DNA from: an uncultured Lachnospiraceae bacterium
Lineage (GTDB): Bacteria > Bacillota > Clostridia > Lachnospirales > Lachnospiraceae
Assembly (NCBI GenBank): GCA_902489645.1
Contig: CABUAW010000030.1
Coordinates: 1-30,867, forward strand
Direction: 5' to 3'
Length of the DNA stretch: 30,867 bases
Below the pieces are notes generated by a model. The model searched no databases. It saw nothing but the letters and a program-made list of their open reading frames with translations, and was not told the origin of the DNA. This document shows positions 23,265 to 30,867 of this stretch, one piece after another. The position numbers and the translations under genes are program-made. How positions within the stretch are numbered: position 1 is the first letter of the stretch; each line of letters starts with the position of its first letter.

Positions 23265-25358
23265 GTGACGGAAGAAACATTTTTAGAAGAACGATATACG
23301 CTGGCCATGACACGTATCCGTGAAATTTCCGGGGAAGCTGAGAAAAAAAAGACGGACGGGCCTCCGAAGCAGGAAGCGTTTGCCTGGACGGATTTTTTCG
23401 GCCGGATGGCGGATTGGATGATAGCGCTGGATGAATTTAAAATCTGGCAGAGTTCCCATGATTTTAAAGAACGTTCCCTGGAGGAATGGCAGGATTTTTA
23501 TGATAAAATGTATGGTCCGCTGCGTCAGGATTATGAGAAGAGCTATGCCAATCCGGACAGAACGGCCAGAATCTTCGGAAAAGACTATGGACAGCTTTTT
23601 TCGTTCTTGGCCAGTGAGATTTACCGTTCTTTTTCTCAGTGGATGATGGGCCACAGGGAGGCTGTGGTTGCTTTATGGGAATTATTTGTTGAAATTTATA
23701 CGGCCTTTGTGTACGGGGAGGCGGAGGGGGAAATGCCTTCGCCTGAAACGGTGGCCAGAGCGGTTTACTGGTATGTCAGCGATTATAGCGACGCGATGGT
23801 GTCCTGGCGGATTCATGAACAGCAGGAGCCGGATTTTTCAATCATTAAGTCCATTATTATGACGGAGGACCTGACAGACCTCAGATACCTGTACCGGTTT
23901 GGCGAGTACATATCTGAAACGGAAATTGGAACCGCCGAGCATATGAACCGGCTTTCTCAGGAGGCCATTGATGCCATCGCCCAAACCTTTGTGGACGGCT
24001 ATATCCGGGGATTTGAGGTGAACCGTATATCTTTGAAGCATAAGAAATACGTAACCATTCGGGGAAGCCTTGGCTTTGAACGGGTATTTCGCAGTGCCGT
24101 GGAGAAATTTCGGGAACAGGGGCTGGAACCCATCTTTTTCCCGGCGACAACCACCATTTTGAACCGACGTCAGGTGCGGGTGGGATACCAGGGAAAGAGC
24201 GTGAATCCTCAGTTTGAATTTGACCACTGTAAGGATAAGGCGATTTATTATGACCGGGCTATGGCAAACCGTCATCTTGCGGCTTTGAAAAAGGCCTATG
24301 AAGAGTGTGAGGAATGGATTTTGGCCAATGCGGGCCCGGCTTGCTTTGAAACCTTTGGGGAGACTCCTTTTTCACCGGTCTTAAAGGAAAATGCCTGCCG
24401 CCTCAGTCAAAAGCAGCAGAAACTGGAGGCGGAATTTTCCAATCTTCAGGCGGGATTGACGGAGCAGTACATGAAAAGCTCGGACATCAGCTTTACGATA
24501 ATTGCTTTTCCGACACCCGACATCGGCACGGATTATGAAGCGGTATTTGATGAAATTGTCAAAGTCAACACATTGGATAATGATGTGTATCGCAGGATTC
24601 AGCAGAAAATCATTGATGTTCTCGATAAGGGGGACTACGTTTATGTCCGTGGAAAAGCTCCGAATAAGACGGTAATGAAGGTGCGGCTCCATCCATTGGA
24701 AAACCCGGAGAAAGAAACGAATTTTGAAAATTGTTGTGCCGATGTAAACATTCCTCTGGGTGAAGTGTTCACAAGTCCCATGCTGAACGGCACGGAAGGA
24801 CTTCTTCATGCGGTCAGCGTCTATTTGAATGGCATACATTTTAAGGATTTGACGCTTCGTTTTGCCGATGGTCAAATTGTAAGCTATGATTGCGGTAATT
24901 CGGAGGATGCCGATAAAAACCGGCGCCTTGTCAAAGATTATCTCCTGATTGGGCGGGACAGCCTGCCGCTTGGAGAATTTGCCATCGGTACAAATACGAC
25001 GGCCTATGCGGCGGCGAGAAAATACGATATAACGCAGCGGCTGCCGATACTTATTGTGGAAAAGATGGGTCCCCATTTCGCCATAGGCGATACATGTTAC
25101 TCGAGGGCCGAGGACCATGCGGTATTTAATCCGGACGGCAAGGAAATTATTGCCAGAGAAAATGAAATTTCAGCCCGGAGAGATGAAGAGGGATTTCAGG
25201 CTTATTTCAACTGTCATACGGACATCACCATTCCGTATGATGAAATTGAAGAGATTTTTGTGGTGGATAAGGACGAGAATATGTTTCCGGTGATTCGGGA
25301 CGGACGTTTCGTTTTAGAGGGAACAGAGGACTTAAATATACCGCTTAACGCCTGTTAA
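23265..25358 (+). CDS. M29-family metallo-aminopeptidase with long N-terminal extension
   Basis: 697 residues from a GTG start at 23265, with GGAGAG 7 bases upstream; the open frame extends further but without a ribosome site. The C-terminal half is an M29 (aminopeptidase T/AmpS type) domain. All metal-ligand positions can be seen: Glu500 (PLGEVFTSP), Glu571 (LGEFAIGTN), His604 (GPHFAIG), Tyr612, and His651 plus Asp653 (CHTD). Classical M29 enzymes are about 410 residues, so roughly 280-300 N-terminal residues are extra, rich in Trp, Tyr and acidic residues and predicted helical, without a recognised motif. No signal peptide, so probably cytosolic peptide turnover. A terminator follows. Confidence 0.85.
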   Translation: MTEETFLEERYTLAMTRIREISGEAEKKKTDGPPKQEAFAWTDFFGRMADWMIALDEFKIWQSSHDFKERSLEEWQDFYDKMYGPLRQDYEKSYANPDRTARIFGKDYGQLFSFLASEIYRSFSQWMMGHREAVVALWELFVEIYTAFVYGEAEGEMPSPETVARAVYWYVSDYSDAMVSWRIHEQQEPDFSIIKSIIMTEDLTDLRYLYRFGEYISETEIGTAEHMNRLSQEAIDAIAQTFVDGYIRGFEVNRISLKHKKYVTIRGSLGFERVFRSAVEKFREQGLEPIFFPATTTILNRRQVRVGYQGKSVNPQFEFDHCKDKAIYYDRAMANRHLAALKKAYEECEEWILANAGPACFETFGETPFSPVLKENACRLSQKQQKLEAEFSNLQAGLTEQYMKSSDISFTIIAFPTPDIGTDYEAVFDEIVKVNTLDNDVYRRIQQKIIDVLDKGDYVYVRGKAPNKTVMKVRLHPLENPEKETNFENCCADVNIPLGEVFTSPMLNGTEGLLHAVSVYLNGIHFKDLTLRFADGQIVSYDCGNSEDADKNRRLVKDYLLIGRDSLPLGEFAIGTNTTAYAAARKYDITQRLPILIVEKMGPHFAIGDTCYSRAEDHAVFNPDGKEIIARENEISARRDEEGFQAYFNCHTDITIPYDEIEEIFVVDKDENMFPVIRDGRFVLEGTEDLNIPLNAC

Positions 25359-25388
25359 TGAACATTAATAAGCATATTTAATAAGTCC

Positions 25389-25419
25389 AAAAAAAAGGCC
25401 CTTTTTCGGGTCTTTTTTT
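25389..25419 (+). terminator. Intrinsic terminator after the aminopeptidase
   Basis: AAAAAAGGCCC pairs with GGGTCTTTTTT (one G-U pair) around a short T-rich loop, with a run of seven T at 25413-25419. Confidence 0.8.
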
Positions 25420-25431
25420 GATGGACGGCTA

Positions 25432-25460
25432 TTGACGGATAAAAAATGGACAGGTACAAT
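25432..25460 (+). promoter_or_regulatory. Promoter of the purine operon
   Basis: TTGACG (25432-25437), a 17-bp spacer and TACAAT (25455-25460). The predicted leader to purK is only about 20 bases and includes the AGGAGG site, leaving no room for a purine riboswitch. Confidence 0.75.
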
Positions 25461-25487
25461 GAGAATAGTTTAGGAGGCTTTAAAAAT

Positions 25488-26618
25488 ATGTATCGAATAG
25501 GAATTATTGGCGGCGGCCAGCTTGGAAAGATGATGATTTTAGACGCAAAACGTCTGGATACTTATTTTGTAATTCTGGACCCGACACCAAAGTGTCCGGC
25601 GGACAGTATTGCGGATGAGCACATCGTGGCAGAATTTGATGATGTCCGTGCCTTCCACGAATTGGCTGAAAAAGTAGATGTGGTAACTTATGAATTTGAA
25701 CATATCAATGCGGAAGCACTACAGGAGCTGGAGGCGGAAGGCCATAAGGTGTATCCGTCCAGCGAGACATTGCTTCACATTCAGAACAAATATCATCAGA
25801 AAATGTGGCTGAGAAAGCATGGACTTCCGGTGCCTGACTTTGAGAAGGTGGAGACGCCGGAGGATATCCGGAAGGCCGGAAAGGTCTTTGGTTATCCGAT
25901 GATGCTGAAAACCTGTACCGGCGGTTACGATGGTAAGGGCAATGCACCGGTGGAGACGGAAGCGGATGTGGAGAGCGCTTTTGAGGCTTTGGGAGCGGGA
26001 CGTTTGCCATTGATGGTGGAAGCCTTCTGCCCATTTGAAAAGGAAGTATCCGTACTTGTCTGCCGCAGTGTCAATGGCGATATTAAAGTATTTCCTGTGG
26101 CAGAAAATGTCCATAAAGACAGCATTCTGGACGAAACGACGGTTCCGGCCCAAATCAGCAGCGATTGTACAAAAAAGGCAATGGATATTGCCAGAGAGGC
26201 CGTCCAGGTGTTTAACGCCTGCGGGATGCTTTGTATTGAGCTGTTTGTGACGGGCGACGGACAGGTACTCGTCAATGAACTGGCGCCAAGGCCGCATAAT
26301 TCCGGGCATTATACCATTGAAGGCTGCGTGACTTCCCAATATGAGAATCATATTCGTGGAATTCTGGGACTTCCATTGGGAAGCACCGAGCTGCTTCGTC
26401 CGACAGTTATGAAAAATATTATCGGTCAGTATTCGGTGGACAAGGCCGAAGTCAAGGGCCTGGATGAAGCCTATGCCATTGGTGAAGTTAAAGTACATAT
26501 TTATGGTAAAGAAAAAGTATCTAAAGGCCGGAAGATGGGACATATTACCGTGACGGCGCCGACGGTGGAAGAGGCGCTTGAAAAAGCCCGTCTGGCCCAT
26601 TCAAAAATATCATTTTAA
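25488..26618 (+). CDS. purK: N5-carboxyaminoimidazole ribonucleotide synthase
   Basis: ATP-grasp enzyme using ATP and bicarbonate to carboxylate AIR to N5-CAIR. 376 residues, with GIIGGGQLGKM (5-15) at the N-terminal nucleotide-binding domain, FGYPMMLKTCTGGYDGKGN in the ATP-grasp region and NELAPRPHNSGHYTIE near the C-terminus. The ATG at 25488 follows AGGAGG and coincides with the conserved start; an in-frame upstream ATG at 25446 would lie within the promoter. First gene of the purine unit. Confidence 0.96.
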   Translation: MYRIGIIGGGQLGKMMILDAKRLDTYFVILDPTPKCPADSIADEHIVAEFDDVRAFHELAEKVDVVTYEFEHINAEALQELEAEGHKVYPSSETLLHIQNKYHQKMWLRKHGLPVPDFEKVETPEDIRKAGKVFGYPMMLKTCTGGYDGKGNAPVETEADVESAFEALGAGRLPLMVEAFCPFEKEVSVLVCRSVNGDIKVFPVAENVHKDSILDETTVPAQISSDCTKKAMDIAREAVQVFNACGMLCIELFVTGDGQVLVNELAPRPHNSGHYTIEGCVTSQYENHIRGILGLPLGSTELLRPTVMKNIIGQYSVDKAEVKGLDEAYAIGEVKVHIYGKEKVSKGRKMGHITVTAPTVEEALEKARLAHSKISF

Positions 26619-26636
26619 ATTCAGGAGGAAAGTACC

Positions 26637-27152
26637 ATGGACGTAAAAGTTGGAATTATTATGGGAAGCGATTCGGATTTGCCGGTTATGTCTAAAGCCG
26701 CCGAAATACTGGATGAGCTGCAGGTGGCTTATGAGCTGACCATCGTATCGGCCCATCGGACACCGGACCGTTTGTGTGAATATGCAAAAACGGCGGAGGA
26801 GAGAGGCATTAAGGTCATTATTGCCGGAGCAGGCGGCGCAGCCCACCTTCCGGGGATGACGGCGGCCATGACGGTTCTTCCGGTTATCGGTGTTCCGGTA
26901 CAGACGAAGGCGCTTGGCGGCGTTGATTCTCTGTATTCAATCGTTCAGATGCCGCCGGGAATTCCGGTAGCCACTGTGGCTATTAACGGCGCTCAGAATG
27001 CGGGCCTTCTGGCCGCAAAGATTTTGGCAACGACGGATGAAGCGCTTTCCGGACGTCTGAAAGATTACGCCGAAGGATTGAATCAGACGGTTCTGAAAAA
27101 AGCAGAAAAATTAGAGAACATTAAATACGCAGAATATTTAAAACAGATGTAA
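26637..27152 (+). CDS. purE: N5-CAIR mutase
   Basis: Converts N5-CAIR to CAIR. 171 residues, class I PurE: MGSDSDLPVM (9-18), SAHRTPDR (38-45, with the catalytic His40) and AGAGGAAHLPGM. Its pairing with purK shows the ATP-dependent two-step carboxylation route. GGAGG precedes the ATG. Confidence 0.97.
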   Translation: MDVKVGIIMGSDSDLPVMSKAAEILDELQVAYELTIVSAHRTPDRLCEYAKTAEERGIKVIIAGAGGAAHLPGMTAAMTVLPVIGVPVQTKALGGVDSLYSIVQMPPGIPVATVAINGAQNAGLLAAKILATTDEALSGRLKDYAEGLNQTVLKKAEKLENIKYAEYLKQM

Positions 27153-27165
27153 CAGGAGGCGTTTT

Positions 27166-28521
27166 ATGAGCCGCAGCGGATTATTTGCCATGTACAACAA
27201 TAACACCGATGCTTTCAGTACCGCGGCGTCGATTTACTATGGACTCTTTTCCATGCAGCATCGCGGAATGGATGCAACAGGAATCTGTATTAACCAAAAT
27301 GGTCAGTTCAAATATAAAAAAGAAGACGGCATGGTGATTGATGTTTTTGATGAGAATCTCCTTAGCCGTATGGAAGGTCATGCCGGCATCGGCCATGTCC
27401 TTCATTCAAACCGGAGCGATGTCCGGGAATATGCCCAGCCAATAGTTATTCGTTATACAAGCGGTCAGATGGCCGTAGCTTTAAACGGCGGTTTGACAAA
27501 TACGGATGAACTGCGAAAGGAATTGGAATTGCAGGGCGCTGTTTTCCAGACATCGGATGATGCGGAAATTATTTCTGTGCTTATTTCCAGAGCGCGCAAT
27601 CACTTTGAAACCATTGAGGAAGCTATTGCAGATATTATGCCGAAGCTTCGCGGCGCTTATGCGCTGCTTGTGATGACGCCGAGAAAGATTATCGGCGCGA
27701 GGGACCCGTTGGGGATAAAACCTCTGATTCTCGGAAAAAAGAGAAATTCGCTGTATTTCTCGTCCGAAACCTGTATTTATAATGAATTGGATGTGGAAGT
27801 CCTTCGGGAGGTTATGCCGGGAGAGATTGTAACCATCAATCAGGATGGAATTCAATCATTTCAGCAAATTCACGAAGAAAAAAAGGCGTTATGCGCCTAC
27901 GAATATATTTATCATTCAAGACCGGACAGCGTGATACGGGGGATGGAGGTTTTTGAAGCACGGGAAGCCATGGGACGGATTCTCGCAAAAGAAGCCCCGG
28001 CCGACGCGGACGTGATTGTCTGGGTGCCGAATTCGGGGCTGGCTGCGGCTTCCGGCTATGCAAAGGCTTTAAATCTTCCTCTGGAAGATGCGTTTCTTAA
28101 AAATAAATTTCATTGCAATAAATTTGTTCAGCCGACGGAGGATATGATTCGCCGAGGAGTGACGATGAAACTGGCCGTAATCAAGAGCCGTGTCCGCGGA
28201 AAGCGGGTTGTCGTCGTGGATGATTCTATGGTTCGCGGAACGACGGGGCGGCTTCTGGTTGATTTGCTTCGGGATGCGGGAGCAAAAGAGGTTCATATGC
28301 GTATCGCTGCGCCGGAAGTGAAATATGAATGTTACTTTGGCGGTAATGAACTGGACAGGACCTCTCTGATTTCGAGTCATCAGACCAGAGAACAGATTAA
28401 AGATATGATTGGCGCAGACTCTCTGGCGTTCTTATCGATTGAGGGCTTGAAGGAAGCCTGTAAGGGTACAGAAGATACACTGTGTATGGCATGCTTTACC
28501 GGAAAATATCCGGTAGAATAA
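27166..28521 (+). CDS. purF: Amidophosphoribosyltransferase-like protein lacking the glutaminase Cys
   Basis: 451 residues with the Ntn-glutaminase plus phosphoribosyltransferase layout of PurF, the first committed purine step (PRPP + glutamine to phosphoribosylamine). The iron-sulfur cysteines of the clostridial/Bacillus type are present (Cys243, Cys389, Cys440 and Cys443 in CMACFTGKYP), and the PRPP loop VVVVDDSMVRGTTGR (348-362) is intact. But the N-terminal CG(V/I)FG motif reads SGLFA, with Ser4 where the nucleophile Cys should be, and no other Cys is near. GHxRYST reads GHVLHSN (Leu79 for Arg), HNG reads LNG (Leu106), and VPDSG reads VPNSG. It is therefore a divergent homologue: perhaps ammonia-dependent, perhaps a paralogue with another role. 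Between purE and purM with a good AGGAGG site. Confidence 0.85.
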   Translation: MSRSGLFAMYNNNTDAFSTAASIYYGLFSMQHRGMDATGICINQNGQFKYKKEDGMVIDVFDENLLSRMEGHAGIGHVLHSNRSDVREYAQPIVIRYTSGQMAVALNGGLTNTDELRKELELQGAVFQTSDDAEIISVLISRARNHFETIEEAIADIMPKLRGAYALLVMTPRKIIGARDPLGIKPLILGKKRNSLYFSSETCIYNELDVEVLREVMPGEIVTINQDGIQSFQQIHEEKKALCAYEYIYHSRPDSVIRGMEVFEAREAMGRILAKEAPADADVIVWVPNSGLAAASGYAKALNLPLEDAFLKNKFHCNKFVQPTEDMIRRGVTMKLAVIKSRVRGKRVVVVDDSMVRGTTGRLLVDLLRDAGAKEVHMRIAAPEVKYECYFGGNELDRTSLISSHQTREQIKDMIGADSLAFLSIEGLKEACKGTEDTLCMACFTGKYPVE

Positions 28522-28536
28522 ATAGGAGGATGAATT

Positions 28537-29562
28537 ATGGATTACAAAAATGCGGGCGTTGATATTGAGGCGGGATATGAATCCGTAAAATTGATGAAAA
28601 AATTTGTGCAGAAAACGATGCGGCCGGAAGTGCTGACAGATATCGGCGGATTTTCCGGCGCTTTTGCACTGGATAAATTTAAAAATATGGAAGAACCGAC
28701 CCTGGTTTCCGGGACAGATGGTGTTGGTACGAAATTAAAACTGGCGTTTATCATGGGAAAACATGACACCATTGGCATTGACTGTGTGGCTATGTGTGTC
28801 AACGATATTGCCTGTGCCGGCGGCGAACCGTTATTTTTCCTGGATTACATTGCCTGCGGCAAAAACTATCCGGAAAAAATAGCAACAATTGTCAGCGGCG
28901 TTGCGGAAGGCTGCGTTCAGTCTGAGGCGGCCCTGATTGGCGGCGAAACAGCGGAAATGCCGGGCTTCTATCCGGAGGATGAATACGATTTGGCCGGATT
29001 TGCAGTGGGCATTGTAGACAAAAAGGATTTAATTACGGGAAAGGAATTAAAAGGCGGCGAAACGTTAATCGGTATCGCTTCCTCCGGCGTTCACAGCAAC
29101 GGTTTTTCCCTTGTTCGTAAAATCTTTGAAATGACCGAAGAGTCTTTAAATACCTATTATGATTGTCTTGGAAAGACGCTTGGCGAGGCATTGCTCGCGC
29201 CGACAAAGATTTATGTGAAGGCTTTAAAAAGCCTGAAAAACGGCGGTGTGAAGGTCAAAGCCTGCAGTCATATTACCGGCGGCGGATTTTATGAAAATAT
29301 TCCAAGAATGCTTCCGGAAGGCGTCCGCGCTGTTGTTCATAAAGATTCCTATGAAGTTCCGGCTATTTTCAAATTAATGGCGGAAAAAGGCGATGTGGAA
29401 GAAAAGGTTATGTATAATACCTATAATATGGGTATCGGTATGGTGATTGCCGTAGACCCGGCGGATAAGGATAAGGCTTTGGAGTTGCTTGAAAAAGCCG
29501 GTGAAACCGCCTATGTTATCGGTGAAACCGTAGAAGGCGAAACGGGTGTGACATTATGTTAA
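28537..29562 (+). CDS. purM: Phosphoribosylformylglycinamidine cyclo-ligase (AIR synthetase)
   Basis: ATP-dependent closure of FGAM to AIR, which PurK then uses. 341 residues, the usual length. Visible are SGTDGVGTKLK (58-68), the glycine-rich GGETAEMPGFY and SSGVHSNGFSLVR, and HITGGGFYENIPR near the C-terminal half. AGGAGG lies before the ATG and the 3' end overlaps purN by 7 bases. Confidence 0.97.
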   Translation: MDYKNAGVDIEAGYESVKLMKKFVQKTMRPEVLTDIGGFSGAFALDKFKNMEEPTLVSGTDGVGTKLKLAFIMGKHDTIGIDCVAMCVNDIACAGGEPLFFLDYIACGKNYPEKIATIVSGVAEGCVQSEAALIGGETAEMPGFYPEDEYDLAGFAVGIVDKKDLITGKELKGGETLIGIASSGVHSNGFSLVRKIFEMTEESLNTYYDCLGKTLGEALLAPTKIYVKALKSLKNGGVKVKACSHITGGGFYENIPRMLPEGVRAVVHKDSYEVPAIFKLMAEKGDVEEKVMYNTYNMGIGMVIAVDPADKDKALELLEKAGETAYVIGETVEGETGVTLC

Positions 29563-30191
29563 GGGTTGCGGTACTTGTGTCCGGCGGCGGAACGAATCTC
29601 CAGGCAATCATTGACCGCATTGAAGACGGAACGATAAAAAATACGGAAATTGTCAGGGTCATTTCCAATAATAAAAATGCCAAAGCGCTTCAAAGAGCAG
29701 AGAAGCATCATATTCCTTCCATGTGTATATCGCCAAAGGATTTTGAAAGCCGGGAGGCGTTTAATCAGACACTGTTAAAAACATTGACGGACTTGAATGT
29801 GGATTTAATTGTGCTGGCCGGATTTATGGTCGTCATTCCACCGGAAATGATACAAAATTTCCGAAATCGGATTATTAATATCCATCCGTCATTGATTCCG
29901 TCCTTCTGCGGCACGGGCTATTATGGCCTGCGCGTCCATGAGGCCGCCCTGGCCCGAGGCGTTAAAGTCAGCGGCGCAACGGTACATTTTGTGGATGAAG
30001 GGACAGATACGGGACCGATTATTTTACAGAAAGCCGTGGCGGTTAAAACCGGGGATACGCCGGAAGTTTTGCAGCGCCGGATTATGGAGCAGGCCGAATG
30101 GCAGATTATGCCGAAGGCCATTGATTTAATTGCAGCAGGTAAAGTGAAGGTCGTGGACGGCCGTGTCATCATAGAGGAGGAAACAGCATGA
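29556..30191 (+). CDS. purN: Phosphoribosylglycinamide formyltransferase
   Basis: Transfers a formyl group from 10-formyltetrahydrofolate to GAR, linking this operon to the folate cluster at the other end of the window. 211 residues: LVSGGGTNLQAI (7-18), NIHPSLIPS (108-116, Asn108 and His110 of the catalytic triad) and Asp151 in DEGTDTGPI. The start overlaps the purM stop, and the stop overlaps the purD start (ATGA). Confidence 0.96.
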   Translation: MLRVAVLVSGGGTNLQAIIDRIEDGTIKNTEIVRVISNNKNAKALQRAEKHHIPSMCISPKDFESREAFNQTLLKTLTDLNVDLIVLAGFMVVIPPEMIQNFRNRIINIHPSLIPSFCGTGYYGLRVHEAALARGVKVSGATVHFVDEGTDTGPIILQKAVAVKTGDTPEVLQRRIMEQAEWQIMPKAIDLIAAGKVKVVDGRVIIEEETA

Positions 30192-30867
30192 AAGTTCTGA
30201 TTGTAGGGAGCGGCGGAAGAGAGCATGCAATTGCATGGAAGGTGGCTCAGAGCCAACGTGTGGATAAGATTTATTGTGCGCCGGGCAATGCAGGTATTGA
30301 AGAATATGCCGAGTGTGTAAATATCGGCGCTATGGAATTTGATAAATTAACCGAATTTGCTCTGGAAAAAGAAATTGATTTAACCGTTATCGGTATGGAT
30401 GACCCGTTGGTTGGCGGCGTTGTCAACGCCTTTGAGGAGAAGGGACTTCGGGTTTTCGGACCGCGGCAGCTTGCGGCGATGATTGAAGGCTCCAAGGCAT
30501 TCTCAAAAGATTTAATGAAAAAATACCATATTCCGACTGCGGCCTATGAGAATTTCGATAATCCGAAGAAGGCTCTGGAATATCTGGAAACGGCAAAGAT
30601 GCCGATTGTTTTGAAAGCGGATGGTCTGGCTCTCGGAAAGGGTGTTTTAATCTGCAATACACTGGAAGAGGCGAAAGCGGGCGTAAAGACGATTATGGAA
30701 GACAAACAGTTTGGTTCGGCCGGAAACCGAATGGTCATCGAAGAATTTATGACCGGACGCGAGGTTTCTGTTCTTTGCTTTTGCGACGGAACCCATGTGG
30801 TTCCAATGACATCGGCCCAGGACCACAAACGGGCAAAGGACGGCGACCAGGGATTGAATACCGGCGG
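30188..30867 (+). CDS. purD: Phosphoribosylamine-glycine ligase, N-terminal part (partial)
   Basis: The gene runs off the right edge, leaving 226 residues. ATP-grasp enzyme joining phosphoribosylamine and glycine to GAR. Seen are MKVLIVGSGGREHAIAWK at the start, KADGLALGKGV in the ATP-grasp fold and DHKRAKDGDQGLNTGG at the end. The usual GPEAPL reads GMDDPL. AGGAGG precedes the ATG, which overlaps the purN stop by one to three bases. Confidence 0.95.
   Translation, partial: MKVLIVGSGGREHAIAWKVAQSQRVDKIYCAPGNAGIEEYAECVNIGAMEFDKLTEFALEKEIDLTVIGMDDPLVGGVVNAFEEKGLRVFGPRQLAAMIEGSKAFSKDLMKKYHIPTAAYENFDNPKKALEYLETAKMPIVLKADGLALGKGVLICNTLEEAKAGVKTIMEDKQFGSAGNRMVIEEFMTGREVSVLCFCDGTHVVPMTSAQDHKRAKDGDQGLNTG

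Noticed and set aside
25359..25487. Guanine riboswitch upstream of purK
   Set aside because: The space is taken by a terminator and a promoter whose leader is about 20 bases; no three-way junction pattern is visible.
25719..26600. Long minus-strand open frame (293 residues) opposite purK
   Set aside because: Fully overlaps a clear purK gene, has no family motif and no ribosome site; similar antisense frames lie opposite ppk1 (9714-10532) and the aminopeptidase (24381-25118).
27166..27186. PurF Cys loss explained by a wrong start codon
   Set aside because: The ATG at 27166 has an optimal AGGAGG, and upstream in-frame sequence soon runs into purE; no CG(V/I)FG motif occurs in any frame nearby.

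Overview
The window looks like chromosomal DNA from an anaerobic Firmicute, most probably a Lachnospiraceae-type Clostridium relative. This is an inference from moderate GC content, strong AGGAGG ribosome sites, TTG/GTG starts, Firmicutes-style gene content (PyrK/PyrDB dihydroorotate dehydrogenase, DUF815 ATPase, COG2426 protein, long PyrF) and dense housekeeping operons. I see no insertion sequence, prophage, CRISPR array or attachment site. Nearly every gene has a recognisable family.

Layout. (1) 2-4406 is a tightly overlapping folate cluster: end of folC, folE, an HD-domain hydrolase, folP, a folB-folK fusion, and an adenosine-deaminase-like amidohydrolase that has lost three catalytic residues. 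It is followed by pheA (4413-5555). (2) 5558-10544 carries a DUF815 AAA-type ATPase, a Ppx/GppA-HD fusion whose phosphatase site is degraded, and polyphosphate kinase ppk1; a hairpin terminator follows. (3) 10665-11246 (minus) encodes a repeat coiled-coil protein built from 11- and 15-residue units. Next come a tRNA-Gly(GCC) with an ideal promoter and terminator, a Dabb protein, a TauE/SafE permease, a small membrane ORF, a COG2426 membrane protein and an M50 protease. (4) 14154-15592 (minus) holds a GNAT acetyltransferase and a LysR regulator, divergent from a DEAD-box RNA helicase (15764-17266). (5) 17336-22219 is a pyrimidine operon pyrF-pyrK-pyrD-[siroheme nitrite/sulfite reductase]-pyrE. 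(6) 22233-25358 has small membrane proteins, a VanZ-like protein and an extended M29 aminopeptidase. (7) 25488 to the right edge is a purine operon purK-purE-purF-like-purM-purN-purD (cut by the window end).

Working together: the folate cluster makes the tetrahydropterin cofactor that supplies formyl groups to PurN in the purine operon. FolE makes dihydroneopterin triphosphate and FolB needs the dephosphorylated product; the HD protein encoded between them is the obvious local candidate for the missing dephosphorylation. PurE/PurK show the N5-CAIR route. PyrK/PyrD form the NAD-linked dihydroorotate dehydrogenase.

The most notable points are three homologues with altered active sites in otherwise standard operons (ADA-like, Ppx-like, PurF-like), the nitrite/sulfite reductase inside the pyr operon, and the right-handed-type coiled-coil repeat protein.
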